Part shown: positions 1 through 5,018 of the stretch, one piece after another | Position numbering within the stretch: the stretch's first letter is position 1 | Layout: each line of letters begins with the position of its first letter | Origin: Eubacterium limosum | Lineage (GTDB): Bacteria; Bacillota; Clostridia; Eubacteriales; Eubacteriaceae | Assembly: GCA_959020865.1 (NCBI GenBank) | Contig: CAUEUD010000175.1 | Location: 1 to 7,967 of the forward strand | Direction: 5' to 3' | Length of the DNA: 7,967 nucleotides | Translations under genes and position numbers: made by a program | The notes under the pieces: generated by a model | What the model saw: the letters and a program-made list of their open reading frames with translations, nothing else | Databases searched by the model: none | Told to the model about the DNA's origin: nothing

Positions 1-76
1 CGTCCACTGTCAGCACTGTGCCGCTGTTGACATCCAAAACGATATAGAGACCATTTAAATAAAACTTATGTATCAT
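1..76 (-). CDS. scfB: SCIFF peptide maturase ScfB, radical SAM (N-terminus only)
   Basis: Only the first 25 codons are in the window, and the rest lies past the left edge. The visible peptide begins MIHKFYLNGLYIVLDVNSGT and continues VLTVD. This matches the usual start of SCIFF maturases, whose N-terminal part is a PqqD-like RiPP recognition element that binds the precursor leader. From family knowledge, the full protein is a radical SAM enzyme with a SPASM region that joins a cysteine sulfur of the SCIFF peptide to the alpha carbon of a threonine. The ATG at 76-74 is preceded by a purine-rich stretch but not by a strong ribosome site. Codons in frame upstream run back to a TAA at 115-113 with only a TTG as an alternative start. 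The gene lies 89 bases after scfA, with a hairpin between them. The catalytic CxxxCxxC motif cannot be seen here, so the name rests on the N-terminus and on adjacency to scfA. Confidence 0.87.
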   Translation of the reverse strand, partial: MIHKFYLNGLYIVLDVNSGTVLTVD

Positions 77-121
77 TATTATCTTCTTTCTTATCTTTCT
101 TTTCCACAAATTTTATGCAAA

Positions 122-153
122 GAAAAAGCAGTAAACATTGTTACTGCTTTTTC
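122..153 (-). terminator. Hairpin between scfA and scfB (leaky terminator or processing site)
   Basis: Bases 122-134 and 141-153 form a perfect 13-base-pair inverted repeat around a six-base loop. The stem is mostly A-T with four G-C pairs. On the minus strand its 3' arm ends in five T residues followed by C and TTT, so it resembles a weak intrinsic terminator. It starts 12 bases after the scfA stop codon and ends 45 bases before the scfB ATG. I infer that it terminates part of the transcription, or stabilises the scfA end of the message, so that the peptide substrate exceeds its enzyme. The mirrored A and T runs would also allow function on the other strand, but no plus-strand gene is present. 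Confidence 0.6.
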
Positions 154-165
154 GCAAACTCATAA

Positions 166-306
166 TTATTTAGATTGTTTACACTGCTGATTTCCTACTG
201 TGCAGGAAGTTTTGCAGGCAGACTGGCAGGAAGTCTGGCATTCACCGCAGCCTTTGTTTTTAACATCAGCTAAAGTCCCTTTTTTAACGATTGTGATGTG
301 TTTCAT
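166..306 (-). CDS. scfA: SCIFF ranthipeptide precursor (six cysteines in forty-five residues), 46 aa
   Basis: The product is a 46-residue ribosomal peptide that the neighbouring radical SAM enzyme ScfB is expected to modify. It opens MKHITIVKKGTLADV, a leader-like part. It then has a cysteine-rich core with cysteines at 20, 23, 27, 31, 35 and 42, containing the family hallmark CQSACKTSCT at 27-36. Length and cysteine spacing fit the SCIFF family. In characterised homologues the thioether joins Cys32 to Thr37; by spacing, the matching pair here is Cys31 and Thr36. The ATG at 306-304 is preceded by AAAGGAG at 323-317, ten bases away. A second ATG at 311-309 is out of frame. The gene follows yajC by 25 bases and is probably co-transcribed with it. 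The biological role of SCIFF peptides is poorly known; links to quorum-type regulation have been proposed in clostridia. I am very sure of the family. Confidence 0.96.
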   Translation of the reverse strand: MKHITIVKKGTLADVKNKGCGECQTSCQSACKTSCTVGNQQCKQSK

Positions 307-331
307 CTCATTCACGCTCCTTTATGCAGTT

Positions 332-778
332 TTATTTTTTGTCTTCGTCGACTTCTTCGCCAACTTCAACATTTTCATCTGTCACATCTTCAAATTCAGC
401 ATCCTCGACAGGGCTGTCATTGTAATCCTGAGTCTCCTGAGATTCTTCTTCAATGGTTTCAGGTTCTGAAACAGATTCGGTTGTTTCTTCCTCGGTATCG
501 TCTTCCGTCTCTTCACGTTTGATTACCTTTGAAACAGCGCTTTTAACGATCATTGCCTTATGGAAATCCGGAAGCATTTCGAGGACGATGTTTTCATCAT
601 CGATCGCATAAATTATCCCATAAAAACCACCAATTGTCAAAATTTCATCCCCTGGCTTCATGTTGTCCCGCATTGCCTGTATTTCTTTTTTCTGCTTATT
701 CTGCGGACGCATAATAAAGAAATAGAAGAAAACAACGAGCAGGATCAGCGGAAGAAAAGTCATTAAACCACCTTGCAT
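332..778 (-). CDS. yajC: Preprotein translocase accessory subunit YajC with long acidic tail
   Basis: YajC is a small membrane protein that associates with SecDF and SecYEG and assists protein export or membrane insertion. The 148-residue product has one N-terminal transmembrane segment at about 7-23, followed by the family motif RPQNKQKKE at 24-32. Next comes the conserved small cytoplasmic domain containing MKPGDEILTIGGFYG (40-54). Residues 89 to 148 form an extra tail that is very rich in Glu and Asp (about half the positions), probably disordered, ending in DEDKK. Most YajC proteins are roughly 85 to 110 residues, so this tail explains the length. The ATG has AAGGAG at 792-787, eight bases upstream. 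It lies 18 bases after tgt, a common clostridial order, and just before scfA. Identity is secure; the role of the tail is unknown. Confidence 0.94.
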   Translation of the reverse strand: MQGGLMTFLPLILLVVFFYFFIMRPQNKQKKEIQAMRDNMKPGDEILTIGGFYGIIYAIDDENIVLEMLPDFHKAMIVKSAVSKVIKREETEDDTEEETTESVSEPETIEEESQETQDYNDSPVEDAEFEDVTDENVEVGEEVDEDKK

Positions 779-796
779 ACTAAATTCTCCTTAATA

Positions 797-1906
797 TTAT
801 ATTCCATATTTTTGAAAAAAACTTTCCTTGAATGCTAAAAGGTTGTCTTCCATAATAGCATTCCGTACTTTTTCCATAAGCTTAAGTGTAAAGTATAAAT
901 TGTGATATGTCAATAACCTTGCACCCAAAATTTCATTGCATTTTACCAAATGGCGTAAGTAAGCCCTTGTATAATTTCGACAAACGAAACAATCACATTC
1001 CGGGTCTAACGGCGTAAAATCTTCCTTATAGGTCGCGTTGCGTACCACCACTTTTCCCTGACTGGTCATGGCTGTTCCGTTTCTCGCGATACGGGTCTGG
1101 AGTACACAGTCAAACATGTCGACACCGCGAACCACGCCTTCTAAAAGCGCGTCCACTGAGCCGACTCCCATAAGGTAACGCGGCTTGTCTTTTGGTAAAA
1201 GCGGAACAGTCGCGTCCAGAATCCGGTACATGGTATCTTTGGACTCTCCAACGCTCAAACCGCCGATGGAATAACCCGGAAAATCAATTTCAGTCAGTCC
1301 TCTCACGCTTTCTGCCCGGAGATCCTCATACATACCGCCCTGCACGATGCCAAAAAGCGCCTGATCATCCGGACGCTTGTGAGCATCCTTACAGCGCTTC
1401 GCCCAGCGGGTGGTCATTTCCATGGATTTTTTAGTGTACTCATAATCCGCATCTGCCGGGGCACACTCATCAAAGCACATAATGATATCAGCGCCGATCG
1501 TGTTCTGCATATCAATGGATTTTTCCGGAGACATAAAGTGCCGGGAGCCATCTAAATGTGAACAAAACTCCACACCTTCTTCTGTAATTTTTCTTAAATC
1601 ATTTAAGGAAAAAACCTGGAATCCGCCACTGTCTGTGAGGATCGGGCGGTCCCAATGCATAAATTTATGAAGCCCTCCTGCCTTTTTCATAATTTCCTGT
1701 CCAGGCCGCAGGTAAAGGTGATAGGTATTGCCAAGAATGATATTGGCATCCATCTCCTCCAAATCCTCACTGGTCATAGACTTAACCGTCGCCTGTGTTC
1801 CAACCGGCATAAAAATCGGTGTGTTGATGACACCATGGCTGGTATGGATTTTACCAAGGCGGGCCCCGGTGTGTTTATCTTCTTTGATTAATTCGTATCT
1901 GAACAT
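797..1906 (-). CDS. tgt: tRNA-guanine transglycosylase
   Basis: Tgt exchanges the wobble guanine (position 34) of GUN-anticodon tRNAs (Asp, Asn, His, Tyr) for preQ1, the insertion step of queuosine synthesis. The 369-residue length fits bacterial Tgt. Visible motifs are TDSGGFQVFS at 91-100 with the active-site Asp92, and FDECAP at 145-150 for base recognition. IVQGG is at 187-191 and IGGLSVGE at 214-221. DMFDCVLQTRIARNG is at 263-277, where Asp266 corresponds to the catalytic nucleophile. The zinc site is Cys304, Cys306, Cys309 and His335. The ATG follows AGGAG at 1920-1916, which overlaps the queA stop codon, leaving 12 bases between the genes. Adjacency to queA places the two consecutive tRNA steps together. 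The preQ1-making genes are not in this window. Nothing appears to be missing. Confidence 0.98.
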   Translation of the reverse strand: MFRYELIKEDKHTGARLGKIHTSHGVINTPIFMPVGTQATVKSMTSEDLEEMDANIILGNTYHLYLRPGQEIMKKAGGLHKFMHWDRPILTDSGGFQVFSLNDLRKITEEGVEFCSHLDGSRHFMSPEKSIDMQNTIGADIIMCFDECAPADADYEYTKKSMEMTTRWAKRCKDAHKRPDDQALFGIVQGGMYEDLRAESVRGLTEIDFPGYSIGGLSVGESKDTMYRILDATVPLLPKDKPRYLMGVGSVDALLEGVVRGVDMFDCVLQTRIARNGTAMTSQGKVVVRNATYKEDFTPLDPECDCFVCRNYTRAYLRHLVKCNEILGARLLTYHNLYFTLKLMEKVRNAIMEDNLLAFKESFFQKYGI

Positions 1907-1918
1907 TCAGTTTTTCTC

Positions 1919-2953
1919 CTAATAAATAAACATGGCGTCACCAAAGCTGAAAAAACGGTAACGCGCGTCAATAGCGTGCTGATAGGCCTTCAAGACCGCT
2001 TCGCGATTGTAAAAAGAGGATACCAGCATCAGCAGTGTGGACTCCGGAAGATGAAAATTTGTAATCAACGCATCAACCACCTGCCATTTGTAGCCTGGAT
2101 AGATAAAAATATCTGTCGATCCCTCACATGCCTGAACCTTTCCATCAAAGCGGGCTGCGGCACTCTCCAAAGTTCTGACAGATGTCGTGCCAACAGCAAC
2201 GACTCGCCCGCCCTTTTTCCGGGTCTCCTCAATGAGCTTTGCCGTTTCTTCGGGCACCTGGTAGGTTTCTTCATGCATATGATGATCCAGTATATTATCA
2301 CATTTTACGGGACGAAAGGTCCCGATCCCCACATGCAGTGTAACCTCAGCAGTCCTAACGCCTTTTTTGTGGAGCGCATCCAGCAGCTCCTCTGTAAAAT
2401 GCAGACCGGCAGTTGGTGCGGCAGCGGAACCTGTGTACTTGGCGTAAACTGTCTGATAGCGGTCCTGATCCTCTAAAACCTCATGGATATACGGCGGAAG
2501 CGGCATGGTTCCCAACTCCCCGATAATCTCCTCAAAGATGCCATCATATTCAAACTCAATGATTCTGAGACCGCCCTCTATCTTATCTTTAATCTCACCC
2601 TTAAGCTTGTCCCCAAAGACCAGACGCGTACCAGGCATTGCCTTTTTTCCTGGCTTTACCATGGTTTCCCAGGTTTTATCGTCCAGCCGTTTGAGCAGCA
2701 GCAGCTCGACCTTTCCCCCGGTTTCTTCTTTTTTACCAAAAATCCGCGCAGGCAGCACCTTTGTATTATTCATAACCAGCAGGTCGTCCTCAGTTAAATA
2801 ATCGATAATATCGTGGAAATGACGGTCCTGAATACTTCCCTCCATGCGGTTGAGCACCATCAGTCTCGACGCGTCTCTTTTCTTTTCCGGCGTCTGAGCA
2901 ATAAGCTCTTCAGGCAAGTCATAATAAAAATCCTTTGTCGTTAGTGTTTCCAA
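1919..2953 (-). CDS. queA: S-adenosylmethionine:tRNA ribosyltransferase-isomerase
   Basis: QueA transfers and isomerises the ribosyl part of S-adenosylmethionine onto preQ1 in tRNA, giving epoxyqueuosine. It acts directly after Tgt. The 344-residue protein has the usual length and conserved blocks: YDLPEELIAQ at 11-20, NNTKVLPARIFGKK at 62-75, GSAAAPTAGLHFT at 175-187, LHVGIGTFRPV at 206-216, GTTSVRTLESA at 255-265, LITNFHLPESTLLMLV at 296-311 and FFSFGDAMFI at 334-343. The start codon is TTG at 2953-2951. The first in-frame ATG lies 32 codons in, inside conserved sequence, so it cannot be the start. AGAGGAA at 2965-2959 lies five bases before the TTG and overlaps the ruvB stop codon. That overlap and the weak start suggest that translation depends on ribosomes finishing ruvB. 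Identity is secure. Confidence 0.98.
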   Translation of the reverse strand: METLTTKDFYYDLPEELIAQTPEKKRDASRLMVLNRMEGSIQDRHFHDIIDYLTEDDLLVMNNTKVLPARIFGKKEETGGKVELLLLKRLDDKTWETMVKPGKKAMPGTRLVFGDKLKGEIKDKIEGGLRIIEFEYDGIFEEIIGELGTMPLPPYIHEVLEDQDRYQTVYAKYTGSAAAPTAGLHFTEELLDALHKKGVRTAEVTLHVGIGTFRPVKCDNILDHHMHEETYQVPEETAKLIEETRKKGGRVVAVGTTSVRTLESAAARFDGKVQACEGSTDIFIYPGYKWQVVDALITNFHLPESTLLMLVSSFYNREAVLKAYQHAIDARYRFFSFGDAMFIY

Positions 2954-2958
2954 ATTGA

Positions 2959-2965
2959 TTCCTCT
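2959..2965 (-). promoter_or_regulatory. Ribosome binding site fixing the TTG start of queA
   Basis: On the minus strand this reads AGAGGAA. It lies five bases before the TTG and shares bases with the ruvB TAG at 2966-2964. No ATG occurs at this position, so the site decides in favour of the TTG start. Confidence 0.8.
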
Positions 2966-3992
2966 ATTCTAAATCCAATTTCACCTGTTCCTGCAGCACT
3001 GCAGGCTCAAGTCCCAGATGCCTGTAGCCGCCTGAGGTGATCACGCGTCCCCTTGGGGTTCTGGCCAGATAACCGAGCTGAATCAGATAAGGCTCGTAAA
3101 CCTCTTCGATGGTATTGCGCTCCTCGCCAATGGCCGCCGCCAGTGTGTCGATCCCTACAGGACCGCCGTCAAATTTCTCAACGATGGTCGTCAGCATGAT
3201 CCGGTCAATTTCATCTAAACCCTTGGCGTCCACTTCAAAGAGTTCTAAAGCTGTTCTGGCTGTCTCCAGATCAATAACGCCTTTTCCCTCAATTTCGGCA
3301 AAGTCGCGCACCCTCTTCAACAGACGGTTGGCAATACGCGGCGTTCCACGTGAGCGCACTGACAGCTCCTCTGCACCCTTTTCATCCAGATTGACAGACA
3401 ATATCTCCGCTGAACGGCTGATAATGGTTGCCAGCTCAACCTGGTTGTAAAGCTCCAGCCGCTGAACCACGCCAAAGCGGTCCCGCAGCGGAGCCGTCAG
3501 CAGTCCGGCCCGTGTCGTGGCTCCGACCAGCGTAAACTTGGGCAGGTCAAGACGAATGGATTTCGCGCTGGGTCCCTTTCCGATAATAATATCCAGAACA
3601 AAGTCCTCCATCGCCGGGTAGAGTACCTCCTCCACACTTCGCTGCAGCCTGTGGATTTCATCAATAAACAGGACATCACCTTCTTTAAGGCTGGTCAAAA
3701 TGGCGGCCAGATCTCCCGGCTTTTCAATGGCTGGCCCGGAGGTGGTCTTTATATTCGTTCCCATTTCCTGGGCAATAATATTGGCCAAAGTGGTCTTTCC
3801 AAGCCCTGGCGGCCCGTAAAGGAGAACATGGTCCAGCGGTTCGTTCCGCTTCTGGGCTGCCTGTATAAAGATCGCCATCTGGCGCTTAACACGATCCTGC
3901 CCTATATAATCCTCCAGCCGCTGGGGCCTTAAACTTCTCTCAATATCAATGTCGGTTTCTGTAAAACCGCTTGTCACTATACGATCCTTCAT
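2964..3992 (-). CDS. ruvB: Holliday junction branch migration DNA helicase RuvB
   Basis: RuvB is the hexameric AAA+ motor that, loaded by RuvA, drives branch migration of Holliday junctions in recombination and replication-fork repair. The 342 residues carry Walker A GPPGLGKTT at 60-68, Walker B VLFIDE at 107-112 with the following IHR, and sensor 1 GATTRAG at 157-163. The arginine-finger segment LRDRFG is at 169-174 (Arg170), and the sensor 2 region RGTPRIANRLL is at 215-225. A C-terminal winged-helix domain (about 258-335) includes RTPRGRVIT. The ATG at 3992-3990 is preceded by TAGGTGAA, whose first bases are the ruvA stop codon; 11 bases separate the genes, so coupling to ruvA is likely. 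Length and all motifs are typical, with no sign of damage. Confidence 0.98.
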   Translation of the reverse strand: MKDRIVTSGFTETDIDIERSLRPQRLEDYIGQDRVKRQMAIFIQAAQKRNEPLDHVLLYGPPGLGKTTLANIIAQEMGTNIKTTSGPAIEKPGDLAAILTSLKEGDVLFIDEIHRLQRSVEEVLYPAMEDFVLDIIIGKGPSAKSIRLDLPKFTLVGATTRAGLLTAPLRDRFGVVQRLELYNQVELATIISRSAEILSVNLDEKGAEELSVRSRGTPRIANRLLKRVRDFAEIEGKGVIDLETARTALELFEVDAKGLDEIDRIMLTTIVEKFDGGPVGIDTLAAAIGEERNTIEEVYEPYLIQLGYLARTPRGRVITSGGYRHLGLEPAVLQEQVKLDLE

Positions 3993-4003
3993 TTTTTATT
4001 CAC

Positions 4004-4615
4004 CTACCGTCCAAGGGGATTTGCAGACATCAGCGCATTTTTCAGAATATCCTCAATGCTCATTCCCGGCTGAATAATTTTTTCGACCAGCTCTGATGCC
4101 TCGGCATAGCCATAGCCCAGTCCCAGCAGCCCGTTAACCGCCTCATTAAAGAGGTTGTCCGCCTCTCTGAGATTTTCGATGGCACCCGGCTCTGCCGAAT
4201 CCGCAAATGCAAAATTCTTATACTTATCCTTAAGCTCCAGAATAATCCGATTCGCAGTCTTCTGCCCGATTCCCGGCGCGCGGGCGATCGCCTTGGCGTC
4301 CTCATTGACAATATAGCGAATCAGCTCATCCCTGGTAAACTGCGATAACAGCCCCATTGCTGCCTTTGGTCCGATACCTGAAATGGTGATAATGGTTCTG
4401 AAAATCTCGCGTTCCTCTTTTGACGAGAAGCCATAGAGCGTTACATCATCTTCTTTAAACGCCGGATGGATATAGACCTTTACTTCCTTGTGTAATTTTG
4501 GAAGCTCAGACATCGTGTTTGCGGAAACATTGATCCGATATCCCATGCCCTGATGGTCCACAACGATGTAGTCTGACGCCTGCTCCTCATAATTGCCTTT
4601 TATATACTCAAACAC
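4004..4615 (-). CDS. ruvA: Holliday junction branch migration protein RuvA
   Basis: RuvA binds the four-way junction as a tetramer and recruits RuvB. The 203-residue protein has the N-terminal OB-fold domain (about 1-63), including the acidic pin Glu55-Asp56 that helps hold the strands apart. Two helix-hairpin-helix elements follow, ISGIGPKAA at 78-86 and APGIGQKTANRIILEL at 113-128. A flexible linker (about 132-150) leads to the C-terminal RuvB-binding domain with NGLLGLGYGYAEA at 161-173. The start is GTG at 4615-4613, set by AGGAGG six bases upstream. It is the first gene of its operon, with its own promoter at 4675-4647. No ruvC precedes it, unlike many bacteria; the 6S RNA gene stands there instead. 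Identity is secure. Confidence 0.98.
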   Translation of the reverse strand: MFEYIKGNYEEQASDYIVVDHQGMGYRINVSANTMSELPKLHKEVKVYIHPAFKEDDVTLYGFSSKEEREIFRTIITISGIGPKAAMGLLSQFTRDELIRYIVNEDAKAIARAPGIGQKTANRIILELKDKYKNFAFADSAEPGAIENLREADNLFNEAVNGLLGLGYGYAEASELVEKIIQPGMSIEDILKNALMSANPLGR

Positions 4616-4621
4616 GTCAAG

Positions 4622-4627
4622 CCTCCT
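4622..4627 (-). promoter_or_regulatory. Strong ribosome binding site for the GTG start of ruvA
   Basis: The minus strand reads AGGAGG, the full anti-16S core, six bases before the GTG. No ATG lies at a suitable distance, so the GTG is the supported start. The strong site may make up for the weaker start codon. Confidence 0.85.
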
Positions 4628-4646
4628 GTTTTTTTCGTATTGGTTT

Positions 4647-4675
4647 ATTGTATCAATTCAGTCCTGTTAATTCAA
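4647..4675 (-). promoter_or_regulatory. Sigma-A type promoter of the ruvA operon
   Basis: A -35 box TTGAAT (4675-4670) and a -10 box TACAAT (4652-4647) are separated by 17 bases. The expected start is near 4640, giving a leader of about 25 bases before ruvA. It lies just beyond the terminator of the 6S RNA gene, so ruvAB, queA, tgt, yajC and scfAB can be transcribed independently of it. Confidence 0.75.
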
Positions 4676-4699
4676 GAACCTTTATTCGGTCAGAACATG

Positions 4700-4720
4700 A
4701 AAAAAGCACCCGAAGGTGCT
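4700..4720 (-). terminator. Intrinsic terminator of the 6S RNA gene
   Basis: The minus strand reads AGCACC, loop TTCG, then GGTGCT, with the last T starting a run of six T (4705-4700). A UUCG-type loop closed by a six-base-pair stem and followed by a U tract is a typical strong rho-independent terminator. It begins one or two bases after the closing stem of the RNA. Confidence 0.9.
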
Positions 4721-4895
4721 AAATCCCGAATATGCCGTCCACCATTTTTGACGCCTAGCGGATGCTAGGTGGGTGCCCTGTCTCTAAGGGTCTGTTTTCC
4801 ACTCAAAGGAGGCTTAACATTGCATAGAGAACATCCGGACTCCCTATAAATAAGTGTAGGTTCAAAAATAAGGTTGTAACGAACATCTCAGGATT
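4700..4895 (-). ncRNA. ssrS: 6S RNA, regulator of sigma-70-type RNA polymerase holoenzyme
   Basis: 6S RNA mimics an open promoter, binds the housekeeping RNA polymerase holoenzyme and lowers transcription in slow growth. No protein frame fits this stretch. The promoter predicts a start at 4895 and the terminator ends at 4700, about 196 nucleotides, close to the usual 180-200. The two ends form the long closing stem expected of 6S. Bases 4895-4887 pair with 4722-4730 (nine pairs, including G-U), then after one bulged A, 4885-4883 pair with 4731-4733. The 5' segment CTGAGATGTTCG and the 3' segment CGGCATATTCGGGATT closely resemble the two ends of E. coli 6S RNA as I recall them. A hairpin with arms CCTAGC (4769-4764) and GCTAGG (4759-4754) sits where 6S RNAs carry a 3' central-bubble hairpin. 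Processing could trim the 3' end to about 4720. The name rests on structure, size and recalled similarity, not on a search. Confidence 0.86.
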
Positions 4896-4901
4896 AATTT
4901 C

Positions 4902-4930
4902 ATTATATCTGTAATTATTAGAATTGAAAA
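4902..4930 (-). promoter_or_regulatory. Promoter of the 6S RNA gene
   Basis: The -35 box TTTTCA (4930-4925) and a consensus -10 box TATAAT (4907-4902) are 17 bases apart. The predicted start, seven bases past the -10 box, is A4895, exactly the first base of the RNA closing stem. The 88 bases between this promoter and the radA stop codon (4931-5018) are A/T-rich. I see no gene or convincing terminator in them. Confidence 0.78.
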
Positions 4931-5018
4931 GGATAAATTTTTGTTGAGGGATTGCTAAAAAAGACTACAAAAACTATTTGACATTATCCAAAATTCAGCA
5001 TTCCGTTTTATTCCATTC

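Noticed and set aside
200..469. Open frame of 89 codons on the plus strand across scfA and yajC
   Set aside because: It is antisense to two well-supported genes, has no ribosome site, and its sequence is the complement of the scfA core and the YajC acidic tail.
1976..2476. Open frame of 166 codons on the plus strand
   Set aside because: It lies wholly inside queA on the opposite strand, has no recognisable domain, and queA is intact with all family motifs.
4831..4860. Possible shorter RNA starting at 4841 after a TTTATA box
   Set aside because: An 11-pair closing stem from 4841 is possible, but no good -35 box is present and the RNA would be only about 140 nucleotides. The promoter at 4930-4902 and the E. 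coli-like 5' end support a start at 4895.
4700..4895. Riboswitch controlling ruvA
   Set aside because: The segment ends in a terminator before a separate ruvA promoter. I recognise none of the common riboswitch cores in it, and 6S RNA explains its size and ends.
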